Positions 1-8,907 of a stretch of DNA of 64,000 nucleotides are shown one piece after another (the first letter of the stretch is position 1; each line of letters opens with the position of its first letter). The notes beneath the pieces are model-generated. The model worked only from the letters and a program-made list of their open reading frames with translations, did no database searches and was not told where the DNA came from. The stretch spans positions 62,001-126,000 of the forward strand of contig JAUYVI010000007.1 of the NCBI GenBank assembly GCA_030715195.1, read 5' to 3'. The translations under genes and the position numbers were made by a program. Source of the DNA: Dongia sedimenti (GTDB lineage: Bacteria > Pseudomonadota > Alphaproteobacteria > Dongiales > Dongiaceae).

Positions 1-118
1 CGTCGAAGTCGTTCAGCTGGAAATCCAGCCATTCCCGATCGATTGCGATGCCGCCCTCGTTGGGCTGCAGCTCGCTGGCGGCGTCCGGCATCATGCGCAG
101 GATGACCAGGATATTCAC
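1..118 (-). CDS. Electron-transfer flavoprotein beta-subunit-like protein (5' part only)
   Basis: The minus strand reads from a GTG at 118 into the window edge and gives 39 residues. It begins VNILVILRMMPDAASELQ and continues with a G-G-I-A-I-D-R-E-W segment and QLNDFD. This matches the start of ETF beta / FixA proteins: an alternating hydrophobic first strand, a (K/R)xxPD segment, then an N-x-x-D motif. ETF beta, with ETF alpha, carries electrons from flavin dehydrogenases to the quinone pool. A GGAG lies about 8 bases before the GTG. The rest of the gene is outside the window, so the family call rests on the N-terminus alone. A FixA-type variant is equally possible. Confidence 0.6.
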   Translation of the reverse strand, partial: MNILVILRMMPDAASELQPNEGGIAIDREWLDFQLNDFD

Positions 119-443
119 GGCAACTCCACTGTCGCTAGATCTCCAAAGCGCAACGGCGCGCGGGAGAGTAATCGGTGCATCTCGTTACATAGATCGCATT
201 CTACGTCGCGCCCAACGGTCAAAAGGGACATAGCAGTTATTGCAAGACAGTTGATTGACGCTTCAGGCCAACCGGCGGCTAACTGACTATAGGGGATGCC
301 CGACTGGCGATTCCTGTGCGCCAGGAACCGCCTTGCCATCTAAGTGGGCAAAGGGCACAGCGCGCTGCAACATCGCTCACGATCATGTTGCGGTGCCAAA
401 AATTCGGAACGCGTTCATGGAACGTCTGGGAGGAGAAAAGACA
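119..443. other. Divergent intergenic control region
   Basis: This stretch separates the minus-strand ETF-type gene from the plus-strand sugar operon. The small reading frames here have no ribosome binding site or recognisable product. Promoters for both directions must lie here, but I could not pick out a convincing -35/-10 pair or operator. Confidence 0.4.
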
Positions 444-1649
444 ATGTCCGCAGAGAGCATTCTGAGTCGAAAGATTTCCCGAAAAACCCTGTTACGAAAC
501 GTCCCCGCCGCTGCGGCGGCGGTCGGGGCGGCAGGGGCGCTGCAATTCGCCACGCCGACCCCGGCTTTGGCAGCGGACGAGAAGCCCGGCTATTATGGCG
601 TGCCGCGCACCTGGGTCTGGAACCCGAACGGCAACACCATGGTCGACACGTCGAAGTGGAAGAAGGATGGGCCGTACACCATCGGTTTCTCCAATGCGTC
701 GATCTCCAATGCCTGGCGTGTCGCCTTCCAGCACGGCGTGCTGTGGTCGGCCGGACAACACAAGGATGAAATCGCGCATCTCAAGGTCACCGACGCCAAT
801 GACGATCCGTCAAAGCAGATCGCCGATATCCAGGATCTGATCAGCCAGGGCGTCGATATCCTCCTGATCGCCGCGGCGACGGAGGATGCACTCGACCCGG
901 TGGTCGGGCGCGCCATGCAGCAGGGCGTCCCGGTCGTCATGGTCGATCGGCGTGTCAAGACCGCTGAGAACTACATTACCTATGTCACCTCGTCCGATTG
1001 GGCGCTCGGCCGCCTGGAGGCGTTGTGGCTTGCCGAGACGCTCGACGGCAAGGGCAACATCGTGATGCTTCCGGGTATCGCCGGCTCGAGCGTTGCCGAA
1101 ATCCGGATCAAGGCGAACCAAGAGGTGCTCTCCAATTTCCCGGACATCAAGGTGATCGAGAAGCAGTATTGCGACTGGAACCCGGCCACCGGCAAGTCGG
1201 TGATGGCAGCGCTGATCCAGAAGCACGGCAAAGAGATCAACGGCGTACTGGCCGACAGCGCGCTGCAGGGCTCGGGCGCCATCCAGGCCTATCTCGATGC
1301 CGGATACAAGGACGGCGAGATTCCCCCGATGACCGGCGGCGACATCGCGCTGATGTACCAGCTGGCCAGCCAGCACAATATCAAGATGGTGGGCATCGAC
1401 TACCCGACCTCGATGGGCATTACGGGCATCGAAACCGCTCTCAATGTGCTGAAAGGCATTCCGGTCCCCGACAAGGTCGAAGTGAGCTTCCAGGTCGTGA
1501 CCTCGCCCGGCGCCGATACGACTTCGGTGAAGGGTGACCGGCATCTGCTCGACCATGTCAGCATGGAAGATCCGGGCGATCTTTCGCCGAGCCATGGCCT
1601 GCCTGCCGGCTACAATCCGGCGACGTTCAATCCGGAATATCCAAAGTAG
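444..1649 (+). CDS. Sugar ABC transporter, periplasmic substrate-binding protein (RbsB-like)
   Basis: The ATG at 444 follows a strong GGAGGAG and gives 401 residues; the frame is open further upstream but without a good start. The N-terminus has an Arg-Lys pair (SRKTLLRN), an Ala-rich hydrophobic core and an ALA-ADE cleavage site, a Tat- or Sec-type export signal. The mature part has the periplasmic-binding-protein type I pattern of ribose/xylose binders: TIGFSNASISNAWR in the first strand, DPSKQIADIQDLISQGVDILLI near residue 125, and a conserved VMVDRR hinge segment. It should deliver a sugar or polyol to the ATPase and two permeases that follow immediately. The exact substrate cannot be read from sequence. 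Confidence 0.9.
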   Translation: MSAESILSRKISRKTLLRNVPAAAAAVGAAGALQFATPTPALAADEKPGYYGVPRTWVWNPNGNTMVDTSKWKKDGPYTIGFSNASISNAWRVAFQHGVLWSAGQHKDEIAHLKVTDANDDPSKQIADIQDLISQGVDILLIAAATEDALDPVVGRAMQQGVPVVMVDRRVKTAENYITYVTSSDWALGRLEALWLAETLDGKGNIVMLPGIAGSSVAEIRIKANQEVLSNFPDIKVIEKQYCDWNPATGKSVMAALIQKHGKEINGVLADSALQGSGAIQAYLDAGYKDGEIPPMTGGDIALMYQLASQHNIKMVGIDYPTSMGITGIETALNVLKGIPVPDKVEVSFQVVTSPGADTTSVKGDRHLLDHVSMEDPGDLSPSHGLPAGYNPATFNPEYPK

Positions 1650-1721
1650 TCACCTCCCGGACTGGGTGCGCGCTTCCGAATGGGGCGCGCACCCCCTGCC
1701 TGGCGGGAATGAGCATCGGGA

Positions 1722-3260
1722 ATGTCCAGCTCAGTCATTGAGCTCAGTCAGATCGTGAAGGAGTATCCGGGGGTCCGTCCTCTGGATCGGGTCGATTTCG
1801 CCGTGCGTCCCGGCGAGATTCACGCGCTGCTCGGCGAAAACGGCGCCGGCAAGTCCACGCTCATCCGCGTGATGGGCGGCGCCGTGGCGCCGAACTCGGG
1901 ATCGATCACTTATCTGGGAAAGTCGGTCTCATGGCGCTCGCCGAAAGAGGCGCGAACCGCTGGGATCCACGTCATTTACCAGGAATTGGCACTCTTTCCA
2001 GAGCTGTCGGTCGCCGAAAACATTCTGGTGGATGCGCAGCCGACGCGGTTCGGTCTGATCTCAGGGCGCGCGCGCCATGCCCTGGCGGCGGCTGCCCTGA
2101 AGCAACTCGGCGTCACCATTCCGACGCATGCCAAGGTGGACGAGCTTCCGCTGGCCGACCAGCAGATGGTCGAGATCGCGAAGGCGCTGGTCGGTCAAAC
2201 CAAGCTCTTGATCCTCGACGAGCCGACCGCTGTCATCACCGGCCGCGAGGTCGACCTCCTGTTCGAAAACATGCGGCGCCTCCGCAGCGAGGGTGTCGGC
2301 ATCGTCTATGTCTCGCATCGGCTCGAGGAGATTGCCGAAATCGCCGATCGCGTGACGATCCTGAAGGATGGCCAGGTTGTCGCTACCAGCCCGGTCGCGG
2401 CCCTGACCCGCGAGGCGATGATCACCAAGATGGTCGGCCGTCGCCTCGAGCAGGTCTATCCGGCCCGGCTCCAGGCACCGGCCCAGACCGCCGACGTGCT
2501 CACCGTGCGCAACCTGGAGGCCGGCCCCCGCGTGCGTGACGTCAGTTTCAGCGTTAAGGCGGGAGAGATCGTCGGCCTGGCCGGCATGGTCGGCTCCGGC
2601 CGCACCGAGGTCGCCGAGGCAATCTTCGGCACGCGTGAGGTCAAGCAGGGCTCGATCGCGCTCGAAGGCAAACCCTTCAGCAAGATCGATCCCGGCGCCG
2701 CCATCCGTTTCGGCCTGGGCTTCCTCACCGAGAACCGCAAGGACGAGGGTCTGTTTCTCGGCCTGCCGATCTCGGCGAATATCGTGGCGCCCGATCTTGG
2801 CAGTGTGACCCGTCGCGGGCTGATCGACCGCGCCACGGAGCGCGAGACGGCGATGCGGCAAATGAAGGAATTCGCCGTTGCGGCGCCGTCCTCCGAGGTG
2901 AAGGTCGGCAACCTTTCGGGCGGCAATCAGCAAAAAGTGCTGTTCAGCCGCTGGTCGCGCATCGCCAATCGCCTGCTGATCCTCGACGAGCCGACCCGCG
3001 GCGTCGATATCGGCGCCAAGGTCGAGATCTATCGCATCATTCGCCGCCTGGCCGATTCCGGCATCGGCGTCTTGCTGATCAGCTCCGAATTGCAGGAGGT
3101 CGTCGGCATGTCCGATCGGGTCTATGTCATGTCCCAAGGCCAGATCGTCGGTGAGATCCAAGGCGAGGCGATCAGCGAGGAGGCGATCATGGACCTCGCC
3201 GTGCGCTCCATGGATCGCAGCAGGCTTTCGGTCGCTGGCGGCGCGGAGTTGGTCTCGTGA
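1722..3260 (+). CDS. Sugar ABC transporter, double ATPase (RbsA/MglA/XylG-like)
   Basis: This 512-residue protein has the usual length for monosaccharide importer ATPases with two nucleotide-binding halves. Half one has Walker A GENGAGKST and Walker B LLILDEPTA, with a weak signature (LADQQMVEIAKAL). Half two has a degenerate Walker A (GMVGSGRTE), an intact LSGGNQQKV signature and LLILDEPTRGVD. This asymmetry is normal for the family. The GTG of the next permease overlaps its stop by 4 bases, so the genes are translationally coupled. Confidence 0.93.
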   Translation: MSSSVIELSQIVKEYPGVRPLDRVDFAVRPGEIHALLGENGAGKSTLIRVMGGAVAPNSGSITYLGKSVSWRSPKEARTAGIHVIYQELALFPELSVAENILVDAQPTRFGLISGRARHALAAAALKQLGVTIPTHAKVDELPLADQQMVEIAKALVGQTKLLILDEPTAVITGREVDLLFENMRRLRSEGVGIVYVSHRLEEIAEIADRVTILKDGQVVATSPVAALTREAMITKMVGRRLEQVYPARLQAPAQTADVLTVRNLEAGPRVRDVSFSVKAGEIVGLAGMVGSGRTEVAEAIFGTREVKQGSIALEGKPFSKIDPGAAIRFGLGFLTENRKDEGLFLGLPISANIVAPDLGSVTRRGLIDRATERETAMRQMKEFAVAAPSSEVKVGNLSGGNQQKVLFSRWSRIANRLLILDEPTRGVDIGAKVEIYRIIRRLADSGIGVLLISSELQEVVGMSDRVYVMSQGQIVGEIQGEAISEEAIMDLAVRSMDRSRLSVAGGAELVS

Positions 3261-4210
3261 CGGCGCTCATCATGGATCTGCGTCGCAATCGGCTGCTGGC
3301 ATCCTATGTCATCGTCGGAACGCTGTTCCTGATCCTAGTGATTGCCGGGGGCCTCCTGTCCGACCGGTTCCTGACCTGGCGCAACTTCAGCAACCTGTTC
3401 CAGCAGCTGATCGTGCTGGGCATGGTCAGCCTCGGGCAGACCTTCGTGGTGCTGATGGGCGGGATCGACCTCGCCGTCGGCGCGCTGGTCGGCGCGCTGA
3501 CCGTCTTCCTTGCCAGCTTCCTGGAGTGGCGCCCGGACATGCTCTGGTTGGCGATTCCGCTTTCGGCGATCATTGCGACGGCGATCGGCGCGCTCAATGG
3601 CCTCATGATCGTCGTACTGCGCGTCCACGCGCTGATCGTGACGCTAGGCATGGGTTCCATCATCTTCGGCGCGACTTTGATGTATCGCCGCGAGCCCGGC
3701 GGATCCGTCCCCAATGCGTTCGCCGATTTCGCCTATGCGAACGTCGGCAATATCCCGATTTCCGCCATTGTGCTGGTGGCGATCTTCGCGCTTGCCGGTC
3801 TGTGGCTGCAGCGCACGCGATCGGGCCGGGACATCTATTTCGCGGGCGGTGATCCGGAGGCGGCGCGGTTGAATGGCGTTCACGTCAACAAGGTCATCAT
3901 CCTGGCCTATGCGATTTCCGGCCTCTGCGCAGCCGGCGCCGCGATCTTCCTGACGGCGCGAACCGGTGTCGGCGATCCACGGATCGGTGCCGCTTTGACA
4001 TTGCAGTCGATCACGCCGGTCGTGGTCGGCGGCACGATCCTGGCCGGCGGACGGGGCGGGGTGCTCGGCACCTTTCTCGGTGTGCTCCTGGTGACGACGC
4101 TCAACAACCTGCTGAATTTCGTGAACGTGTCCTCCTACTACCAATGGGTCATCCAGGGCCTGATCATCATCATCGCAGTCGCCTTCAACACCTCCGGGAA
4201 GCGGCGATGA
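3257..4210 (+). CDS. Sugar ABC transporter permease 1 (RbsC-like)
   Basis: A GTG at 3257 overlaps the ATPase stop by 4 bases and gives 317 residues with about eight or nine hydrophobic segments. The BPD_transp_2 family pattern is clear: GQTFVVLMGGIDLAVGALVG near residue 60, the cytoplasmic loop with AARLNGVHVNKV, and a late VVVGGTILAGGRG motif. It forms the inner-membrane channel with the second permease. Having two related permeases rather than one homodimerising permease is common in alphaproteobacterial sugar operons of this type. Confidence 0.92.
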   Translation: MTALIMDLRRNRLLASYVIVGTLFLILVIAGGLLSDRFLTWRNFSNLFQQLIVLGMVSLGQTFVVLMGGIDLAVGALVGALTVFLASFLEWRPDMLWLAIPLSAIIATAIGALNGLMIVVLRVHALIVTLGMGSIIFGATLMYRREPGGSVPNAFADFAYANVGNIPISAIVLVAIFALAGLWLQRTRSGRDIYFAGGDPEAARLNGVHVNKVIILAYAISGLCAAGAAIFLTARTGVGDPRIGAALTLQSITPVVVGGTILAGGRGGVLGTFLGVLLVTTLNNLLNFVNVSSYYQWVIQGLIIIIAVAFNTSGKRR

Positions 4211-5178
4211 CGGCATCCACCAACGCGCCGGTTCCGCGCACGCGAAACCTCACGACCGCAGCCATCTTCGAGCGCTACGGCCTCGTCATCTTCCTTTGCA
4301 TCCTGCTCGTGGTCGCAGCCCTGATCTCGCCGCCCTTCCTGCAGCCCGCCAATCTGGTCAACGTGCTGACCATCGCGGCGCCCCTGGGCATGGTGGTTGT
4401 CGGCCAGACCTTCGTCATCCTGGTGCGCGGACTTGACCTGTCGGTCGCCTCGCTCATGGCGACCGTCGCCGTGCTCGCCACCGCCTTCAAGGCGACCGGC
4501 AACGACGCGATCCCGATGATCTTCGTCGCGGCAATTGTCTTCTCCGCCATCGTCGGCTTGATCTCCGGCTGGCTGGTTACCAAACGCAATGTGAGTCCGT
4601 TCCTGGCGACCCTGGCGATGATGATCATCCTGCAGGGCGTCCGCTTCGCCTATACCGGCGGCGCGCCGATCAGCACGCTGCCGCCGGGCATGAGCTTTCT
4701 CGCCAGCGGCCGCATACTCGGTATCCCGGTCAACCTGATCACCCTGGCAATCCTGGCTACGGCCCTGGGCATCGTATTGCATCGTTCGCGCTTCGGCCGG
4801 CAGATCTTCATGGTGGGCAGCAACCCGAAGGCCGCCCTGCTGAACGGCGTACCGCGGGATCGGGTGGTGATCCTCTGCTACGTCATCTGCTCGATCTGCG
4901 CCGGCATCGGCGGACTCTTCCTGCTCGGCTATGTCGGCACCGTGTCGAACTGGGTCGGGCAGGGCTACGAGCTCGATTCCATCGTCGCCGCGGTGATGGG
5001 CGGTGTCGCGCTCTCCGGCGGCCGCGGCAATGTCTTCGCCGCCTTGCTCGGCGTCGCCGTGCTGGTGGTGATCAACAACCTCGTGCTGCTGCTCGGTTTT
5101 CCGATCGAGATGCAGCTCATCATCAAGGGGATCATCATCATCGGCGCGGCTGCCTTCTACCGCACGCGGCTGTTCTGA
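4207..5178 (+). CDS. Sugar ABC transporter permease 2 (RbsC-like)
   Basis: The chosen ATG at 4207 overlaps the previous stop (ATGA) and gives 323 residues starting MTASTNAPVPRT. The frame is open to 4144, but that extension lies inside permease 1. It has the same BPD_transp_2 features as its partner: GQTFVILVRGLDLSVASLMA, the AALLNGVPRDRV loop and VMGGVALSGGRGN. The two permeases share motifs but differ clearly, so they probably form a heterodimer. A 35-base gap and a new ribosome site separate it from the oxidoreductase gene. Confidence 0.92.
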   Translation: MTASTNAPVPRTRNLTTAAIFERYGLVIFLCILLVVAALISPPFLQPANLVNVLTIAAPLGMVVVGQTFVILVRGLDLSVASLMATVAVLATAFKATGNDAIPMIFVAAIVFSAIVGLISGWLVTKRNVSPFLATLAMMIILQGVRFAYTGGAPISTLPPGMSFLASGRILGIPVNLITLAILATALGIVLHRSRFGRQIFMVGSNPKAALLNGVPRDRVVILCYVICSICAGIGGLFLLGYVGTVSNWVGQGYELDSIVAAVMGGVALSGGRGNVFAALLGVAVLVVINNLVLLLGFPIEMQLIIKGIIIIGAAAFYRTRLF

Positions 5179-5213
5179 CCGCCGCGGCCTGCTGACAGTT
5201 CAGGGAGAGAATC

Positions 5214-6875
5214 ATGAGTGTGGCGCCAAAGTCGAGACCGTCGCGCGACGAGGAAGTGGATGTCGTCATCGTCGGTGCCGGGCCTTCCGGATCGGTCGCC
5301 GCCCTGCACCTGGCGCGCGCCGGCGTGTCGGTCGTCGTCCTGGAACAGGGCGAATGGCCCGACTACAACGACTATACCGGCGCCCGGCCGGAGCACGAGC
5401 TGGTCAGCACCAAGCTCTGGCATCCCAATCCCAATGTCCGCGATAACCCCAACGACTATCCGGTCGACACCTCGACCACGGACATCAACCCGCTGATGTT
5501 CGCCGGCGTCGGCGGCAGCGCCACGCTTTACGGCGCGCAGTGGATGCACTTTCTGCCGTCGGACTTTCGCGTCCGGTCGATGGATGGCGTCGCCGACGAC
5601 TGGCCGTTCACCTACGAGGACCTGCTGCCCTACTTCCTGGAGGTCGAGCGCGAGGTCGGCGTTTCTGGCCTCGCCGGCGATCCCGCCTTTCCGCCGCGGC
5701 CGGCCTATCCGTTTCCCGCCTTGCCGATCGGTTCGGTTGGGCAGCGCGGCGCGCTCGGCATGGAGCGGATGGGCTGGCACTGGTGGCCCGGCAGCAATGC
5801 GATTCCGTCGGAGAAGTTCGGCGAACTCAACGCCTGTGTCCGCCGGGGCGTCTGCCTGACCGGCTGTCCCGAGGGTGCGAAGTCCACCACTGACCGTTCG
5901 CATTGGCCGCTGGCGATCAAGGCCGGCGCGCGGCTCGTCGTGCGCGCCCGGGTGAAGGAGGTCGAGACCAACGACCAGGGGCTCGCGACCGGCGTGGTGT
6001 ACATCGACGCCAACGGCCGCGAGCGCCGCCAGCGCGCCAAGATAGTGATCCTCTGCGCCAACGGCGTCGGCACGCCACGCCTCCTGCTGATGTCCGGCGG
6101 CGCCAAGCATCCCGACGGGCTCGCGAACTCCTCGGGCCTGGTCGGCCGGCGGCTGATGATGCATCCCTTCGCCAGCGTCCTCGCTTCCTATGAGGATCCG
6201 CTGGATTCCTGGCGCGGCCCGTTCGGCCAGCAGGTCTACTCCCACGAATTCTATGAGACTGACGAGCGGCGCGGCTTCGTGCGCGGCTCCAAGTGGAACT
6301 GTATGCCGTCCGGCGGCCCGGTCGGCGTCTCCGGCGCCATCGGCTCCAAGGTCTACGTGGCGGAGGAGGGGCGCTTCCAGGACTTCTGGGGCGGCAACCT
6401 GCACGACAATGTCGCGCGCCGCTTTGGTCACTCTTTGATCTGGGGCATCGTCGGCGAGGACCTGCCGGAAGAAAACAACCAGGTCGTCCTTTCAAAAGAT
6501 CTGACCGATTCCGACGGCCTCCCGGCGCCGCAGATCGTCTACAAGGTGAATGAGAACTCGAACCGCTTGCTGAAGTTCAACATCGATCGCTGCCTGGAAT
6601 CGGTGCGCGCGGCCGGCGCGATCGAGACATTGGTCTCCGTCCCGGTCCGGGAATCCGGCTGGCATCTGATCGGCACCACGGTGATGGGCGATGACCCGAA
6701 GCGGTCGGTGGTGGATCAGTGGGGTGCTTGCCACGACGTGCCGAACCTCTACATCCTGGACGCTTCGACGTTCCCGACGTCGGGCGCCACCAACCCGACT
6801 GCGACGATCATGGCGGTGGCACTCCGCAACACCCGCCGGATGATCGCCGAGCGGCGCAACCAGAAGGTGGCGTGA
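5214..6875 (+). CDS. GMC-family FAD oxidoreductase (sugar/polyol dehydrogenase type)
   Basis: It has 553 residues and starts after GGGAGAG. The FAD-binding dinucleotide motif GAGPSGSVAA is near residue 20, followed by VVVLEQG. A Cys-rich segment (ACVRRGVCLTGCPEGAKST) near residue 210 is typical of the gluconate/sorbitol-type dehydrogenase branch. The C-terminal GMC signature has the catalytic His in WHLIGTTVMG and the Asn in GATNPTATIMA. There is no export signal, so it is either cytoplasmic or carried by its partner. It probably oxidises the sugar or polyol imported by the upstream ABC system, giving a lactone for the SMP-30 enzyme two genes on. Confidence 0.88.
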   Translation: MSVAPKSRPSRDEEVDVVIVGAGPSGSVAALHLARAGVSVVVLEQGEWPDYNDYTGARPEHELVSTKLWHPNPNVRDNPNDYPVDTSTTDINPLMFAGVGGSATLYGAQWMHFLPSDFRVRSMDGVADDWPFTYEDLLPYFLEVEREVGVSGLAGDPAFPPRPAYPFPALPIGSVGQRGALGMERMGWHWWPGSNAIPSEKFGELNACVRRGVCLTGCPEGAKSTTDRSHWPLAIKAGARLVVRARVKEVETNDQGLATGVVYIDANGRERRQRAKIVILCANGVGTPRLLLMSGGAKHPDGLANSSGLVGRRLMMHPFASVLASYEDPLDSWRGPFGQQVYSHEFYETDERRGFVRGSKWNCMPSGGPVGVSGAIGSKVYVAEEGRFQDFWGGNLHDNVARRFGHSLIWGIVGEDLPEENNQVVLSKDLTDSDGLPAPQIVYKVNENSNRLLKFNIDRCLESVRAAGAIETLVSVPVRESGWHLIGTTVMGDDPKRSVVDQWGACHDVPNLYILDASTFPTSGATNPTATIMAVALRNTRRMIAERRNQKVA

Positions 6876-6876
6876 C

Positions 6877-7284
6877 ATGAGCGGCGAACAGACCTATCTC
6901 GCGCTCGCCGATTTCTTGATCCCGGCCCATGGCAAGATGCCGAAGTTCAGCGACGTCTGCTCCTATGCCGATGCCACGACGGCGCTGGATTTCCGCGATG
7001 ACCTCAAGGAGGGCTTTGTGCGTGCCGTGGCGGTCGATGCGGCGGGCGGCGCCGAGCCAGCGCTGGAGAAGCTCAACCGGGAAGATGGTCCGGCGTTCAG
7101 CGCCGTCACGACGATCACCATCGCCGCCTACTACATGAACCCGCGGGTGCGTGAGCTGATCGGTTATCCCGGCCAGGAGAATGTGCAGTATGATTCCAAG
7201 GCGGTGCAGCCCTATCTCACCGACGGCACGCTCACCAAGGTGATCGCCCGTGGCCGCAAGTACCGTCCCACCCCGGGTCTGTAG
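6877..7284 (+). CDS. Small subunit of the GMC dehydrogenase (gluconate 2-dehydrogenase subunit 3-like)
   Basis: This 135-residue protein starts one base after the GMC stop and ends two bases before the lactonase start, so all three are coupled. It begins with a LADFLIPAHGKMPKFSD segment and ends with an aromatic-rich block, YYMNPRVRELIGYPGQ, both seen in small subunits that pair with GMC flavoproteins. No cytochrome c subunit follows and there is no Tat signal, unlike classical membrane gluconate dehydrogenase. The complex may therefore use another electron acceptor. Family assignment is by position and these motifs, not by catalytic residues. Confidence 0.65.
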   Translation: MSGEQTYLALADFLIPAHGKMPKFSDVCSYADATTALDFRDDLKEGFVRAVAVDAAGGAEPALEKLNREDGPAFSAVTTITIAAYYMNPRVRELIGYPGQENVQYDSKAVQPYLTDGTLTKVIARGRKYRPTPGL

Positions 7285-7286
7285 CC

Positions 7287-8204
7287 ATGAGCTCCTGCTA
7301 CGAGATCATCGACCCGCGTTTTGGCGACCTCATCGATCCCGTCGCCTTCCTGGAGACCATCCACACCGGCAACCGCTGGGCGGAGGGCCCGGTCTATTTC
7401 GCCGACCTCCGCACCCTGATCTGGAGCGACATACCCAATGACCGGATGCTCCGCTGGGATGAGGAGACCGGCGCGGTGTCGTTGTTCCGCAGCCATGTCG
7501 CCAACCCCAACGGCAACACCCGGGACCGCGAGGGCCGGCTCGTCACCTGCATGCAGGGCGAACGTCGTGTCGTGCGGACGGAATGGGACGGCTCAATCAC
7601 GGTGCTCGCGGATTCCTTCGAGGGCAAGCGGCTGAATTCACCGAACGATGTCGTGGTGAAATCGGATGGCAGCATCTGGTTCACCGATCCGAATTACGGA
7701 ATCATCTCGGACTATGTCGGTCGCCGGAATCCGCAGGAGCAGCCGGGTTGCCGCGTCTATCGGATCGATCCGCAATCCGGGCGGATTGCAGTCGTGGCCG
7801 ACGACTTCTCCATGCCCAACGGCCTCGCCTTCTCCCCGGACGAAGATCTGCTCTATATTGCCGATTCAGGCTTTCTCACCGATCGCAGCGCGCCACATCA
7901 CGTCCGCGTCTTCGAAGTTGCAGGCGATCGCCTGAAGAATCCTCGTCTGTTCGCCGACATCACGCCCGGCATTCCCGATGGCTTTCGCGTCGATGTCGCC
8001 GGCAACCTTTGGATCAGCGCCTGGGACGGGGTCCAGTGCCACACGTCGGTGGGCGAGTTGATCGGCAAAATCCTGGTACCCGACATGGTCGCCAATGTGG
8101 CCTTCGGCGGTCCGCGCAACAACCGGTTGTTCATCACCGCGACGACCACCGTCTATGCGGTGTTTTTGAACATTCGCGGGCTCAAATACCCATTCGCTCG
8201 ATGA
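7287..8204 (+). CDS. SMP-30/gluconolactonase family lactonase
   Basis: The 305 residues form the expected six-bladed propeller length. Family motifs are present: NRWAEGPVYF near residue 30 with the metal-binding Glu, RLNSPNDVVVKSDGSIWFTDPNYG around 115-135 with the Asn ligand, and FSMPNGLAFSPDEDLLYIADSG around 175-195 with the further Asn and Asp ligands. It should hydrolyse the lactone produced by the upstream dehydrogenase. It is the last gene of the operon. No clear terminator follows, and the next 700 bases are scar sequence. Confidence 0.88.
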   Translation: MSSCYEIIDPRFGDLIDPVAFLETIHTGNRWAEGPVYFADLRTLIWSDIPNDRMLRWDEETGAVSLFRSHVANPNGNTRDREGRLVTCMQGERRVVRTEWDGSITVLADSFEGKRLNSPNDVVVKSDGSIWFTDPNYGIISDYVGRRNPQEQPGCRVYRIDPQSGRIAVVADDFSMPNGLAFSPDEDLLYIADSGFLTDRSAPHHVRVFEVAGDRLKNPRLFADITPGIPDGFRVDVAGNLWISAWDGVQCHTSVGELIGKILVPDMVANVAFGGPRNNRLFITATTTVYAVFLNIRGLKYPFAR

Positions 8205-8397
8205 TCGTGGTGTAAGGTTCTATCAAACCGCTTCGCGGGGTACGTTTTCGGCAGCTTCTGGCGGATTTTGTTGAAAACTGATTGCCAGGTCCTCCGCTAC
8301 ATCCCTCAGGCAACGGAATCACGTGCACGCGGCCACGACTAGAAGTTTTTCAACACAATCGGCGCAAAGCGGACATTCCCGATACGTCAGATCCGTC

Positions 8398-8619
8398 TCA
8401 GCCGCCGGCGGCCTTCTTTGAGATTTCCGTCACGCGGCGGACAAGATGTTCGGTGAAGGCATTGCATATAGCCGACTGAGGCGTCCCCCACGGTCGATAC
8501 AGGCTAAGCTCGATCTGCAGCTGCGGCGCGAAAGGTCGGAACTCAACGGCGTGGCGAATCTTCCACGCGGAGATATTGTCGACAACGCTGATCCCCGTGC
8601 CTTCCGCGACAATGAAAGC
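8398..8619 (-). pseudogene. LysR-type regulator, C-terminal remnant
   Basis: The minus strand encodes 73 residues ending at a TGA at 8400-8398 with no start. It reads AFIVAEGTGISVVDNISAW, then a V-E-F-R-P-F-A-P block, and ends in AFTEHLVRRV. This is the last third of a LysR effector-binding domain: the AxGxGIxxVD turn, the final strand and the C-terminal helix. The reading frame ends abruptly at 8619, where the CCA end of a tRNA-Gly fragment begins. The gene has therefore lost its DNA-binding domain. It is probably debris of a recombination event. Confidence 0.75.
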
Positions 8620-8665
8620 TGGAGCGGGTGAAGGGAATCGAACCCTCGTCGTAAGCTTGGGAAGC
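8620..8665 (-). tRNA. tRNA-Gly(CCC) 3'-half fragment (attachment-site scar)
   Basis: The minus strand from 8665 to 8620 reads as the 3' half of tRNA-Gly. It has the anticodon loop UUCCCAA, the 3' anticodon stem GCUUA, a T arm with loop UUCGAUU, the 3' acceptor strand CACCCGC, discriminator U and an encoded CCA. Beyond 8665 the sequence no longer fits a 5' half, so this is not a functional tRNA. Such 3' halves are what tyrosine-recombinase elements leave or duplicate when they insert in a tRNA gene. No integrase gene is visible nearby. Confidence 0.8.
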
Positions 8666-8865
8666 GGATTCGGAGCCCAACAATTTCAATCGGATACAAA
8701 AAATTCCGAACTGGATCAGTTCGCTAGCATTCGTCGGTTTTCTCAGCTGTTCGTACAAATTCGGAACAGGTGTGCCAAATCGTGCCAGAGAATGAGAGTA
8801 ACTGGCGATACATCGCGCATATCCGAGTATTCAATAGTTATGCGCTCTGCGTAATGTCGACCGGG
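8666..8865. other. Non-coding scar sequence between tRNA fragment and truncated CMD gene
   Basis: No supported gene lies here. The sequence is more AT-rich than its surroundings. It carries an imperfect inverted pair, AATTCCGAAC near 8702 and AAATTCGGAAC near 8757, which could be recombinase core sites or chance. It looks like the remaining edge of a lost mobile element. Confidence 0.35.
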
Positions 8866-8907
8866 TAGTGGGCCATCGCTACTGCCGGTCACGAACCAAG
8901 TCAGCTG

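Noticed and set aside
8543..8758. A 71-residue minus-strand frame through the tRNA fragment (…AYDEGSIPFTRS…)
   Set aside because: That peptide is the typical false translation of a tRNA-Gly 3' half; no gene.
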